Of a stretch of DNA of 64,000 nucleotides, positions 1 through 7,328 are shown one piece after another (position 1 is the first letter of the stretch; each line of letters starts with the position of its first letter). This DNA is from G963555815 sp965249615 [NCBI: bacterium]. Its GTDB lineage: Bacteria; UBA8248; JACPRG01. Below the pieces are notes generated by a model. That model had not been told where the DNA came from. It did no database searches and saw only the letters and a program-made list of their open reading frames with translations. The stretch is from positions 62,001 to 126,000 of the forward strand of contig CBDFMI010000004.1 in assembly GCA_965249615.1 (NCBI GenBank), in the 5' to 3' direction. Made by a program: the position numbers and the translations under genes.

Positions 1-132
1 CGGATGTTGCCCGGCGTGAAGCTGAAGGGTATCGAAGCCCCACGACCGTTTTTCTTCCGTGGAGAGGGTTTCCTTCGAACGGCCATCTCCCCCAATGGCG
101 CCGCCTTCTCGCCCAGGTTCCTTCTCCTGCAT
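1..132 (-). CDS. metY: O-acetylhomoserine sulfhydrylase, N-terminal fragment
   Basis: Only the first 44 codons lie in the window; the gene continues beyond the left edge. From the ATG at 132 the peptide ends in WGFDTLQLHAGQHP, which matches the start of the PLP-dependent O-acetylhomoserine sulfhydrylase (MetY) family, where FxTLQLHAGQxPDP is a hallmark. That enzyme makes homocysteine from O-acetylhomoserine and sulfide in the cytoplasm. A GGGGAG ribosome site sits about 9 bases upstream of the ATG. The first 30 residues are poorly conserved and rich in Gly and Glu. The CoA-binding protein gene lies just upstream on the same strand, a pairing often seen with metY. The identification rests on one short conserved stretch. 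Confidence 0.7.
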   Translation of the reverse strand, partial: MQEKEPGREGGAIGGDGRSKETLSTEEKRSWGFDTLQLHAGQHP

Positions 133-200
133 GTGGAAGCTCTCCCCTTCTTGCGGTCGCGGGATGCCCTTTAAAGAGGGAAGTCCCGCGCCCTCAATTT

Positions 201-707
201 TTAAACGGTGTCGACCCAGAGGGAGTCGTAACGGCGGGAATGGATGACACCCGTGCTGAGCCCCAGGATGTTAAAGCGACCCCAAAAACGACAGTGTTCC
301 ATCTTGACGCACCGGTCCATGACGACCTCCAGGCCCGCGGCCTCCGCCTTCCGGGCCGCTTCCTCATGGACGATGCCGAGTTGCATCCAGAAGACCTTCG
401 CCCCGATCTTCAGGGTTTCCTCTAGGACGGACATGACAAACTTAGGGTTGCGGAAGATGTCCACGATCTCCACGGGCTCCGGGATGTCAGCCAGGGAGGG
501 GTAACAGGGGATACCGGAGATCTCGGTGTATTTTGGGTTCACCGGAAAAATCTGGTACCCTTCTGTCTTCATGTGGCAGAAGGCCCGGTAGCTCGGACGG
601 GTGGTATTGGCACTGATCCCCACCATGGCAATCCGGCGGTAGCGCTCCAGGATGTGCTTGGTCCTCTCCGAAAACTCTCCGTGGTAAATCCCTGCCCACT
701 TTCCCAT
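201..707 (-). CDS. CoA-binding domain protein (YccU-like)
   Basis: A 168-residue cytoplasmic protein of the CoA_binding_2 family. The N-terminal half has the Rossmann-like stretch IAMVGISANTTRPSY (about residues 26-40), followed by FPVNPKYTEISG, and the C-terminal part has VVMDRCVKMEH (about 128-138); all are typical of this single-domain family, whose members bind CoA but have no settled enzymatic role. Length is slightly above the usual 140 residues because of a C-terminal tail. It is transcribed toward the metY fragment with about 70 bases between, so the two may be one operon and a link to methionine or CoA metabolism is possible, by inference only. Confidence 0.85.
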   Translation of the reverse strand: MGKWAGIYHGEFSERTKHILERYRRIAMVGISANTTRPSYRAFCHMKTEGYQIFPVNPKYTEISGIPCYPSLADIPEPVEIVDIFRNPKFVMSVLEETLKIGAKVFWMQLGIVHEEAARKAEAAGLEVVMDRCVKMEHCRFWGRFNILGLSTGVIHSRRYDSLWVDTV

Positions 708-809
708 ATCGCCCTCGGAAGATTAGGGGTTCTTTTTCCGCTATCTTAACCTATCTTATCTTTCAGATAGAAGAGAAAGAGGGGCCATCCTTCAGCGGGG
801 GCTGGCGCC

Positions 810-837
810 TTGACAAAGCCCCTGGGGGGAGGATAAA
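810..837 (+). promoter_or_regulatory. Sigma-70 type promoter for tRNA-Arg(ACG) and tadA
   Basis: A perfect TTGACA at 810-815 is followed after 16 bases by GATAAA at 832-837. The expected start near 844 leaves a leader of about 45 bases before the tRNA. No other gene on this strand lies between, so it probably drives tRNA-Arg and tadA together. Confidence 0.6.
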
Positions 838-890
838 AAAAGGTCATCTCAACCATCCTACTGCAATTCCTGGATAAGGCTCTACGTGTT

Positions 891-968
891 GCGCCCTTAG
901 CTCAGCTTGGATAGAGCGACGGACTACGGATCCGTAGGTCAGAGGTTCGAATCCTCTAGGGCGCGCCA
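891..968 (+). tRNA. tRNA-Arg(ACG)
   Basis: A full cloverleaf: acceptor GCGCCCT (891-897) with AGGGCGC (958-964), D stem GCTC/GAGC, anticodon stem ACGGA/TCCGT with loop CTACGGA giving anticodon ACG (926-928), T arm AGAGG-TTCGAAT-CCTCT, discriminator G965 and encoded CCA (966-968). The D loop holds the A that is an arginine identity base in enterobacteria. tRNA-Arg(ACG) is the standard bacterial substrate of TadA, which turns A34 into inosine. The next gene is tadA, and the final A of CCA is also the A of an in-frame ATG for tadA. Confidence 0.96.
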
Positions 969-1492
969 TGAAAATCGGGGGTTCGTCGGTGGCCCTTTGT
1001 AGTGAGCTGAAGCAGGCTGTTTCTTCCTGGACCTCGGACGACAAGCGCTGGATGGCTCGGGCCCTTGTCTTGGCAGAGGAGGCCTTTCGTGCGGAGGAGG
1101 TCCCGGTGGGCGCTGTGGTCGTCATGGGTGGGCGTGTTGTCGGCGAGGCCCGAAACGAGGTGGAGGGCCTGAAAGACCCAACGGCCCACGCTGAGATTCT
1201 GGCCCTTCGCCGGGCCTCAAAGGCCGTCGGCCGAGAACGGCTGACAGGGGCCTCTCTTTACGTGACGCTGGAGCCCTGCGCCATGTGCGCCGGCGCCCTT
1301 ATCTGGGCGCGGGCGGGGCGCCTCGTCTTCGGTGCCCGAGACGAAAAGGCCGGCTGTGCGGGCAGCCTCTACAACCTCCCCCGGGATTCTCGTTTCAATC
1401 ACCGGCTGGAGGTCCAGGGGGGGCTGATGGCGCAGGAGGGGGCAAAACTCCTTCAGACTTTCTTCCAAGAGCGCCGCAGCGTGTCGCGCTGA
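968..1492 (+). CDS. tadA: tRNA-specific adenosine deaminase
   Basis: Deaminates A34 of tRNA-Arg(ACG) to inosine so that one tRNA reads CGU, CGC and CGA. The zinc/catalytic motifs of the cytidine-deaminase fold are clear: HAE at residues 74-76 and PCAMC at 103-107, with the proton-shuttling Glu within HAE. Numbering is from ATG 968, whose first base is the last base of the tRNA-Arg CCA. A GTG at 989, preceded by GGGGG at 979-983, is the more likely start, because the family normally begins shortly before the DxRWM stretch (here residues 25-29). About 25 N-terminal residues would then be non-coding or optional. Cotranscription with its own substrate tRNA is the striking feature. Confidence 0.93.
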   Translation: MKIGGSSVALCSELKQAVSSWTSDDKRWMARALVLAEEAFRAEEVPVGAVVVMGGRVVGEARNEVEGLKDPTAHAEILALRRASKAVGRERLTGASLYVTLEPCAMCAGALIWARAGRLVFGARDEKAGCAGSLYNLPRDSRFNHRLEVQGGLMAQEGAKLLQTFFQERRSVSR

Positions 1493-1499
1493 GTTTTTT
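1470..1499 (+). terminator. Intrinsic terminator after tadA
   Basis: AGCGC (1470-1474) can pair with GCGCT (1486-1490), followed by GAG and six T residues (1494-1499). The stem overlaps the end of the tadA coding sequence. The DUF3179 gene converges from the other side. The stem is short, so this is tentative. Confidence 0.45.
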
Positions 1500-1506
1500 G
1501 ATCCTC

Positions 1507-2751
1507 TCAAGGCAGATACAGTCTGAGGTCTGGAATGGTCCCGGCGACGGAGAACCAGAAGGCCCGTCTTGAAGGGAGGGATTCCAGACGAGAGCCCTGA
1601 AGCGGACCGCTCACCGCCTGGCCCGAAAAGTCCCACGCGCTTTCGGTTTCCCGGTCCATGAATTTGCCGTCCTTGAATTGGAAGGTCAGTGGCTTGCCGT
1701 CAACCACCGCGGAATAAGCGAATCCGGCGGACTCCAGCGAAAATATCACCACCGGCTGATCTCCCACCTTGTCGTTCACCGCATTTTCCCCAATGAGACG
1801 GATAGGGTAGGCCTTGATGCCGGAATTCACCTCTGCCGTGATGACGACCTCACCGGCCCGAAGTCGGCTGTCCAGCTTGTCCTGGGAGACAGGGAAGGCG
1901 AAGCGTCCCTTGTTCAGTGAATCCGAATACCCGGCAAAGGGATCGAGGGCGAGGCGCCGACCGAAACCGTCTCCATTGTCACCCACGAGCAAGCGGGTGT
2001 CTGGGTAAACGCGTTTCCACTCTCCCCAGCTCACCGTCGTGGATGGCAGGAGCGTGAGGCGCTTTCCCGTCAGCTCCCCGACAATCGCTTCACCTCCCAC
2101 CTGGAACCAGTAGGAACCCGTCTCGTGGTCGTACATGACGAGGTCCGAATGGTAGAGGGCGCTGGTGTTTCCGAAGAGCAGCGTTTTTCCTTCGAGGTTC
2201 CGGCTGTAGACGGCGCCGCTGCCGCAGAGGGGGCAATAGCTGATCAGGACGGGGACGCCGTCAATCTCGTCGTTCACCAGCTCGCGGAAATTTAGAGGCT
2301 TGATGGGGTAAGCGTAAGCGCCGCTCTTGGACGTAAGGCCGATCACTAGGTCATCATCCCTGAGCCAACTTAGGCCGTCCTTATCGCCGTAGTCGGGATT
2401 GTAAATAGGCTTGATGGCGTCCCTTAGGCGGCGGATCACGCGCTCAGAGGCCTCGGGGAGCCTCACGAAGCTCCCGTTAAAAGTGTCAAATAGAATTTCG
2501 TCGAGAGCGACACCGAACTTCGTCATGTCTAGTTTGGGTACTGCATCCAAGTCGACGTCGACGCCCGCAACCTGAAAGATGGGTTCGGCCGCAGGGATCT
2601 CATTCACCCTCGATATCAGGGTTGCGAGGAGAAGTGCCCCCAGGCCCAGTCCTGCGTACCTGAAGACAGCGCCTGGGACGCGAAAATGGCCGAGATGTTT
2701 GGAGCGGCGAAGCCTTGCGGTGACAAAGCGCCAGCCACCGGGTTTCCACAT
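1507..2751 (-). CDS. DUF3179 domain-containing protein
   Basis: About 414 residues. A basic N-terminus is followed by one hydrophobic segment (about residues 30-50, VFRYAGLGLGALLLATLI), giving a membrane anchor or uncleaved signal, and then a DUF3179 domain with the diagnostic YCPLCGSGAVYSR stretch, including a CxxC pair, and LYHSDLVMYDHETGS. The function of DUF3179 is unknown; the CxxC suggests metal binding or redox chemistry outside the membrane, which is inference. The ATG at 2751 is preceded by a very strong GGGAGGGGG ribosome site, so it is preferred to the TTG 15 bases upstream. The gene interrupts a block of translation and replication genes whose order is otherwise conserved. Confidence 0.82.
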   Translation of the reverse strand: MWKPGGWRFVTARLRRSKHLGHFRVPGAVFRYAGLGLGALLLATLISRVNEIPAAEPIFQVAGVDVDLDAVPKLDMTKFGVALDEILFDTFNGSFVRLPEASERVIRRLRDAIKPIYNPDYGDKDGLSWLRDDDLVIGLTSKSGAYAYPIKPLNFRELVNDEIDGVPVLISYCPLCGSGAVYSRNLEGKTLLFGNTSALYHSDLVMYDHETGSYWFQVGGEAIVGELTGKRLTLLPSTTVSWGEWKRVYPDTRLLVGDNGDGFGRRLALDPFAGYSDSLNKGRFAFPVSQDKLDSRLRAGEVVITAEVNSGIKAYPIRLIGENAVNDKVGDQPVVIFSLESAGFAYSAVVDGKPLTFQFKDGKFMDRETESAWDFSGQAVSGPLQGSRLESLPSRRAFWFSVAGTIPDLRLYLP

Positions 2752-2911
2752 GAGTCCCCCTCCCAAACCCTCAAACGGTTTCCTTGTGAATGATTAACCC
2801 AAATCTGGACCGCCATCCATTATAACCAACCCTCTCGGTTCAGGCTTCCATAAAATCCTCAACGGGTCTGGATTTCCCGGATCAAACCGCATCTTCCGTG
2901 AAGAAAAGGGG

Positions 2912-2939
2912 TTGCGGGGTTTACTCTGCGTGATATCTT
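2912..2939 (+). promoter_or_regulatory. Possible promoter of tRNA-Ser(CGA)
   Basis: TTGCGG (2912-2917), 16 bases, then TATCTT (2934-2939), placing the start about 10 bases before the tRNA. Both hexamers depart from consensus; support is mainly the location. Confidence 0.35.
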
Positions 2940-2954
2940 GATCCATGGACCGAC

Positions 2955-3044
2955 GGAGAGATGGCCGAGCGGTTGAAGGCGGTAGACTCGAAATCTATTG
3001 TGCGGGCAACCGCACCGGGGGTTCGAATCCCTCTCTCTCCGCCA
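2955..3044 (+). tRNA. tRNA-Ser(CGA)
   Basis: Type II cloverleaf: acceptor GGAGAGA with TCTCTCC, anticodon stem GTAGA/TCTAT with loop CTCGAAA giving CGA (codon UCG), a long variable arm (TGTGCGGGCAACCGCACC region), T arm with TTCGAAT, discriminator G and encoded CCA (3042-3044). The long variable arm is typical of serine tRNAs. Its last 27 bases (to 3045) are identical to those of the tRNA-Ser(GGA) at 6901. Confidence 0.95.
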
Positions 3045-3045
3045 T

Positions 3046-3477
3046 TAAGTCATCTGCGAACCCGCTCTTTCTGAGGGGGTGCCGATAACCCGCCACATTT
3101 CAAACCGTTACCCATTAATTACGAGTTCTCTGGCCTTTTTCAGGACCGGCATCCTGTCATCCTGGGCAAGATTGGGCTTCTCTGCCCCGAATTCAAGTGG
3201 TTCGCTTCGGCGCATCGGGTTTTGCGGAGCGCGGTCGCGAATGCAGGGGAGAAGGTCACGCAAAGGTTGACATCCGTGAGACGAGAACGTATATATAGCC
3301 AAACATTTCTCGCGATCGCGCAACGTGCTTCCGGGCAATCGGAAGCGCATCATCCCGAGACAATTCCAAAAAAACCCCGTCTTCTCCAGAATGCGCGTGG
3401 AAAGAGGCGAAAAGCCAAGATGCGTCCGCGCGCCCGAACCGGGTGAGCGCCGCCTGGCGCGAGAGGACACCCATTTA
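3046..3477 (+). other. Intergenic region and helicase leader
   Basis: No convincing gene between tRNA-Ser(CGA) and the helicase. The first 220 bases show nothing I can name. A strong promoter lies at 3267-3295. The transcribed leader of about 175 bases holds a perfect 7-bp hairpin, GCTTCCG (3327-3333) with CGGAAGC (3340-3346) around a 6-base loop, and ends in GAGAGGA (3461-3467), the likely ribosome site of the helicase. The helicase frame is open upstream to a GTG at 3325, but that codon sits at the foot of the hairpin and the peptide encoded before 3478 has no family resemblance. Confidence 0.5.
3267..3295 (+). promoter_or_regulatory. Strong sigma-70 type promoter of the helicase gene
   Basis: Perfect TTGACA (3267-3272), an ideal 17-base spacer, and TATATA (3290-3295). 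It predicts a start near 3302 and an unusually long untranslated leader of about 175 bases for this helicase. Confidence 0.65.
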
Positions 3478-3517
3478 GTGACAAACCCTTTAGTGACAGA
3501 CCATTTAGTGACAAACC
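3473..3517 (+). repeat. Three 15-bp tandem repeats at the helicase start
   Basis: Three direct units, 3473-3487, 3488-3502 and 3503-3517. The first and third are identical (ATTTAGTGACAAACC); the middle one differs at two positions. Each carries an in-frame GTG (3478, 3493, 3508) and encodes (L)VTNP or LVTDH. The array duplicates possible start codons in the helicase reading frame. Confidence 0.85.
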
Positions 3518-4746
3518 CTTCTTTCTCGGAGCTCGGCCTGTCCGAGCCACTTCGGCGCGTCGTGCATGACGAGCACTACGTCGATCCCACGCCGATTCAG
3601 GCGCGCGCAATCCCGCTGCTCCTCGCCGAAAATGACCTGATCGGCATTGCCCAGACCGGCACCGGCAAGACCGCGGCCTTCGCGCTGCCGATCCTGCAAC
3701 GGCTCTCCGAGAATGGCGAACGCGCCCGCCCGCGCGCGCCGCGCGCCCTCATCCTGGCGCCGACGCGTGAGCTCGCGCTCCAGATCGGGGACAGCTTCAA
3801 GACCTATGGGCGACATCTCCGGCTTCGCCACACCGTCATCTTGGGAGGTGTCGGCCAGCAGCCCCAGGTCAACGCGCTGGCCCGCGGCGTCGACATCCTG
3901 GTCGCCACCCCGGGGCGCCTACTCGACCTCGTCGGTCAGGGCCATGTCCGGCTCGGCAAGGCGTCCTTTCTCGTTCTGGACGAAGCCGACCGCATGCTGG
4001 ACATGGGCTTCATCCCGGACGTGCGGAAGATCATCGCGGCCCTGCCGGGGCGGCGCCAGTCGATGCTCTTCTCGGCGACGATGCCCCCGGAGATCACGCG
4101 CCTGGCCGCCGAGATCCTTCGCAAACCCGTTCGCGTCAATGCATCTCCGGATGCCGTCACGGTCGATCAGGTTGACCAACGTGTCTTCTACGTGGACCGA
4201 AGGAAGAAGCGCGCCCTTCTGGCCAAGCTGTTGATGGACCCGGAGCTGGCCCGGGTCATCGTCTTTACGCGCACGAAGCGCGGGGCCACCCGGGTCGCCG
4301 AGCAGCTCAGCAGGACGGGCGTCTCGGCCGAAGCGCTCCATGGCAACAAGTCCCAGGGTGCCCGTCAGCGCGCTCTCAGCAGATTCCGAACGGGCCACGC
4401 TCGGGTCCTCGTCGCGACCGACGTCGCCGCGCGCGGGATCGATATCGCCAACGTGACGCACGTCATCAACTACGAGGTTCCGGACGTCCCGGAGAGCTAC
4501 GTCCACCGCGTGGGTCGGACGGCGCGCGCAGGCGTTGAGGGCATTGCGCTCTCCTTCTGCGACCCGACCGAACTCATCGACCTTCACAACATCGAGAGGC
4601 TGACGAAGCGCCCGATCACGGTGGTGAACAACCAACTGAACGGAAGCGACCCGGAATTTGTGTCGTACGTCCCACCCGCTCCGCCCGTCTCGAATCGTCG
4701 TCGGCGATTTAGAGGCACTCGCGTGCGCCGGGACCGGCTCAAATAA
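3478..4746 (+). CDS. rhlE: DEAD-box RNA helicase, RhlE type
   Basis: ATP-dependent RNA helicase of superfamily 2, acting on structured RNA, in ribosome assembly or mRNA decay. All motifs are present in order: PTPIQ Q-motif, AQTGTGKT (Walker A), [17 protein letters not shown] with [11 protein letters not shown], then in the second domain [15 protein letters not shown] and [11 protein letters not shown] short Arg-rich tail ends the protein, as in RhlE/SrmB-like enzymes. I chose GTG 3478, about 10 bases after GAGAGGA; GTG 3493 and 3508 are equally in frame, and 3508 gives the most family-like N-terminus. The CG-dinucleotide-rich coding style differs by eye from the flanking G-run-rich genes, and the gene sits between two tRNA-Ser genes with typA. 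Confidence 0.93.
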   Translation: MTNPLVTDHLVTNPSFSELGLSEPLRRVVHDEHYVDPTPIQARAIPLLLAENDLIGIAQTGTGKTAAFALPILQRLSENGERARPRAPRALILAPTRELALQIGDSFKTYGRHLRLRHTVILGGVGQQPQVNALARGVDILVATPGRLLDLVGQGHVRLGKASFLVLDEADRMLDMGFIPDVRKIIAALPGRRQSMLFSATMPPEITRLAAEILRKPVRVNASPDAVTVDQVDQRVFYVDRRKKRALLAKLLMDPELARVIVFTRTKRGATRVAEQLSRTGVSAEALHGNKSQGARQRALSRFRTGHARVLVATDVAARGIDIANVTHVINYEVPDVPESYVHRVGRTARAGVEGIALSFCDPTELIDLHNIERLTKRPITVVNNQLNGSDPEFVSYVPPAPPVSNRRRRFRGTRVRRDRLK

Positions 4747-4793
4747 GCGCTCGCGCGTCCGCCCGGAATGAGACCTCGACCATAAGGCGTTTC

Positions 4794-6581
4794 ATGGAAA
4801 TTCGAAATATCGCGATCATTGCCCATGTTGACCACGGCAAGACGACGCTCACCGATGTCTTGATGCGCCAGACCGGTGTGGCCGAAGAGAGCGTCTCGAT
4901 GGATTCAGACACGCTCGAAATTGAGCGTGGGATCACGATCTATTCGAAGAACGCGGCCATCTTTTATCGGGGAACAAAGATCAATATCTTGGATACGCCC
5001 GGGCATGCGGATTTTGGCTCGGAGGTGGAGCGGGTATTGCGCTCCATTGATTCGGTGCTCCTGGTGGTGGATGCCCAGGAGGGTCCGATGCCGCAGACGC
5101 GCTTTGTCCTGAAGAAATCGCTCGAGCTGGGCCTGCGGCCTATCGTGGTGATCAATAAGATTGACAAGTCGGCGGCCGATCCCGAGCGGACCGAGGAACA
5201 AGTTCTGGAGCTCTTTTTCGAACTCGGCGCGGACGACGCGCAGGCGGATTTTCCGGTTGTGTACACCATCGGACGCGAGGGCATCGCCAAGCTGAAGCTT
5301 ACGGACGAGTCGAAGGACCTCACACCGCTCCTGGAAACCATTCTCGCCCATGTGCCGCCCGCTTCCGCGGCTTCCACCGAGGTTCCATTGCGCCTCCAGC
5401 CGTTCAACCTGGGCTATGACAACTTCCTGGGCCGGCTCGCGGTGGCGCGCATATACGAAGGCGCCTGCCGGTTGAATGAAACCGTTTTTGTCAAAACACC
5501 GAGCGGCGGTAGCCGATCGGGCAAGATCAACAAGCTTTTTACGTTCAAGGGATTGCGGAAGGTGGAAGCCGAGAGCGGGAGCGCGGGCGACATTGTCATG
5601 GTCGCCGGCTTGCCCGATATCGAGATCGGCGAGACGGTCACCACGAGCGCCGAAGCAGCGCTTTTACAGGCGATCGCGGTCGATGAGCCGACCATCGTTC
5701 TCAATTTCCTGGTGAATGACTCGCCTCTGGTCGGCCGGGAAGGAAAGTATGTCACTTCGCGTCAGCTCCGGGAACGCCTGTTGCGCGAGCTTGAGGTGAA
5801 TGTGGGGTTGCGCGTGGAGTTCGGCTCGACGGATACCTTCACGGTTTCCGGTCGCGGCGAATTGCACATCGCCATCCTGCTCGAAAACATCCGCCGTGAG
5901 GGACATGAATTGCAGGTTTCCCAGCCACGGGTCATCGTTCGCGAAGAGGACGGCGTGAAGCTCGAACCGTTTGAAGAGGTGATCGTGGATACACCGAAGG
6001 AGCATCAAGGCGTGGTTATCGAGCACCTCGGCATGCGTGGTTTCACTTTGACGAACATGCGATTGGCCGGCAAGGCAATACACATGAAATTTGAAGGTCC
6101 GACCCGGGGCCTGTTGGGTTACCGCAACCAATTTGTGATTGATACCATAGGTCAGGGTACTCTCTCCGCACGCGTTGTCGGCTTCCGCCCGCATGCCGGG
6201 GGAATTCGCAGACGCACCGTGGGCTCGATGGTTTCGCTGGCGACCGGCAAGGCGGTCGGCTATGCGCTCTGGAATTTGCAGAAGCGGGGAGTGCTTTACA
6301 TCGGTCCGAACACAGAGGTGTACGAGGGCATGGTGATTGGCAACACCGCAAAAGACGAGGAAATGGTGGTCAATCCGACCAAGGGCAAGCAGCTGACCAA
6401 CATGCGCGCTTCTGGTTCGGACGAAGCGATTGATCTCGTCCCGCCCCATGAGCTCACCATCGAGCGTGGGCTCGAGGTGATGTCCGGCGATGAATATCTG
6501 GAAATCACCCCCAAGAACGTGCGTTTGCGCAAGCAGCATCTCAGCGGATCGGAGCGCACCAAAGCCCGCCGACGGAGATAA
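4794..6581 (+). CDS. typA: Translational GTPase TypA/BipA
   Basis: A 595-residue ribosome-binding GTPase of the EF-G family, involved in 50S assembly at low temperature and stress. The G domain shows HVDHGKTTL (about residues 11-19), ERGITI in switch [10 protein letters not shown] and NKID. The middle holds domains II and III ([25 protein letters not shown]) and the C-terminal TypA-specific part contains [13 protein letters not shown]. Slightly shorter than the usual 605-615 residues. AAGG lies about 8 bases before the ATG. It follows the helicase by 47 bases, so the two probably share the helicase promoter; both are ribosome-assembly and cold-linked functions. Codon choice looks unlike dnaX and later genes. 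Confidence 0.95.
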   Translation: MEIRNIAIIAHVDHGKTTLTDVLMRQTGVAEESVSMDSDTLEIERGITIYSKNAAIFYRGTKINILDTPGHADFGSEVERVLRSIDSVLLVVDAQEGPMPQTRFVLKKSLELGLRPIVVINKIDKSAADPERTEEQVLELFFELGADDAQADFPVVYTIGREGIAKLKLTDESKDLTPLLETILAHVPPASAASTEVPLRLQPFNLGYDNFLGRLAVARIYEGACRLNETVFVKTPSGGSRSGKINKLFTFKGLRKVEAESGSAGDIVMVAGLPDIEIGETVTTSAEAALLQAIAVDEPTIVLNFLVNDSPLVGREGKYVTSRQLRERLLRELEVNVGLRVEFGSTDTFTVSGRGELHIAILLENIRREGHELQVSQPRVIVREEDGVKLEPFEEVIVDTPKEHQGVVIEHLGMRGFTLTNMRLAGKAIHMKFEGPTRGLLGYRNQFVIDTIGQGTLSARVVGFRPHAGGIRRRTVGSMVSLATGKAVGYALWNLQKRGVLYIGPNTEVYEGMVIGNTAKDEEMVVNPTKGKQLTNMRASGSDEAIDLVPPHELTIERGLEVMSGDEYLEITPKNVRLRKQHLSGSERTKARRRR

Positions 6582-6900
6582 GCGAAGGTCTTTTCTCCCG
6601 CTAGGGGTTCTAGAATTAGGCGAGACGAGTGGTTGTCTGCCGTATCCCTATCTCCCCGCATTTTCCCAGTTTCGGTCGGAACCTCACGATCTTTCTCGCT
6701 CGGAATCGTGGTTTGTGATATCTCACGGGATCATCTTCTATTTTCCGGCCAGCGCCCCTTACGATCTGTTGGCCGATGGGCAAAATTAGTGATAAGCTGG
6801 CGAATGCGGTGGGTGTCCTGACACGAGAGAAGGTTGCCTGTGATTTTAACCACCGCATGGCCTTATCAGCAAAGATTCTCTTGAGGCGCCGGTTGTCAGT
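6582..6900. other. Intergenic region before tRNA-Ser(GGA)
   Basis: About 320 bases without a supportable gene, visibly less GC-rich than the flanks. Reading frames open across it have no recognisable start or family features. It holds the inverted repeat at 6790-6868. I find no clear terminator for typA and no clear promoter for the tRNA and SRP RNA. Confidence 0.5.
6790..6868. repeat. Imperfect inverted repeat (possible structured RNA)
   Basis: TGATAAG (6790-6796) and ATGCGGTGG (6804-6812) are mirrored by CCACCGCAT (6850-6858) and CTTATCA (6862-6868), giving two perfect stems of 9 and 7 bp separated by an unequal internal loop. The 37-base apical part contains a second small hairpin (GTGTC/GACAC). 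No T-run follows, so it is not an ordinary terminator. It ends about 30 bases before tRNA-Ser(GGA). Confidence 0.6.
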
Positions 6901-6990
6901 GGAGAGGTGACCGAGAGGCCGAAGGTGCACGACTGGAAATCGTGTAGCCGGGAAACTGGCTCGAGGGTTCGAATCCCTCTCTCTCCGCCA
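6901..6990 (+). tRNA. tRNA-Ser(GGA)
   Basis: Type II cloverleaf: acceptor GGAGAGG with TCTCTCC (one G-T pair), anticodon stem CACGA/TCGTG with loop CTGGAAA giving GGA (codons UCC and UCU), long variable arm, T arm GAGGG-TTCGAAT-CCCTC, discriminator G and encoded CCA (6988-6990). Only about 14 bases separate it from the SRP RNA, so the two are probably cut from one transcript, as with the tRNA-Ser next to scr in Bacillus subtilis. Confidence 0.95.
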
Positions 6991-7004
6991 TGAGAGGTTG
7001 GGTT

Positions 7005-7280
7005 GGGCCGTGCTAGGCGGGGTGGTGGCGGTACCCTGTTGCCCGAAATTCCGCTATATGCGGGGCTGAATGCCCTTCAGCGGCTGTGACCTGCCTAATG
7101 GTTCGCCTGGCATCGGGGGTGTTGAAGGTTGGGTCTTGTGCGACGGGAATTTGTGAACCCCGCCAGGTCCGGAAGGAAGCAACGGTAAGCAAACCCCCCG
7201 TGCGCCGCAAGGGTGCCTGACTGGAGCCTACCAATGCCTTGCACCTGGGAGGGGTCCAGTCCATGAGGGATGCACGACCC
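7005..7280 (+). ncRNA. ffs: Signal recognition particle RNA, long (Alu-containing) type
   Basis: The conserved SRP54/Ffh-binding hairpin is at about 7165-7189: AGGTCC, a GGAA tetraloop (7171-7174), then GGAAGCA and the ACGGTAAG internal loop. Upstream, from GTGCTAGGCGGGG (7011) to GCTGAATGCCC, lies the 5' Alu-type domain found in the roughly 270-base SRP RNAs of Gram-positives. The ends pair as GGGCCGTGC (7005-7013) with GCACGACCC (7272-7280), one mismatch, giving about 276 bases. The particle targets nascent membrane proteins to the inner membrane through Ffh and FtsY. Ends are inferred from pairing only. dnaX starts about 50 bases downstream. Confidence 0.92.
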
Positions 7281-7328
7281 ACCCATTTTCTCCTCCTCTC
7301 TCTGCACGGGCTGTAACGCGGAGCCGTC

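Larger units (their letters stand above)
3045..6900. other. Candidate inserted segment between two tRNA-Ser genes
   Basis: The helicase and typA genes lie between tRNA-Ser(CGA) and tRNA-Ser(GGA). The 27 bases ending each tRNA plus one further base (3019-3045 and 6965-6991) are identical, the arrangement left by tRNA-directed integration or by recombination between tRNA genes. Against a classic island: no integrase is seen, serine isoacceptors commonly share acceptor and T arms, and both genes are housekeeping. See the finding. Confidence 0.3.

Noticed and set aside
3108-3470. 120-residue minus-strand frame upstream of the helicase
   Set aside because: No domain recognised and no good ribosome site; it runs antisense to the strong helicase promoter and leader.
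3325-3477. N-terminal extension of the helicase from GTG 3325
   Set aside because: The start codon is at the base of a hairpin, has no ribosome site, and the 51 extra residues resemble no helicase N-terminus.
3019-6991. Treating the 27-bp repeats as proven attachment sites of a mobile island
   Set aside because: Serine isoacceptors often share acceptor and T-arm sequence, and no integrase or mobility gene is present, so the repeats alone are not proof.
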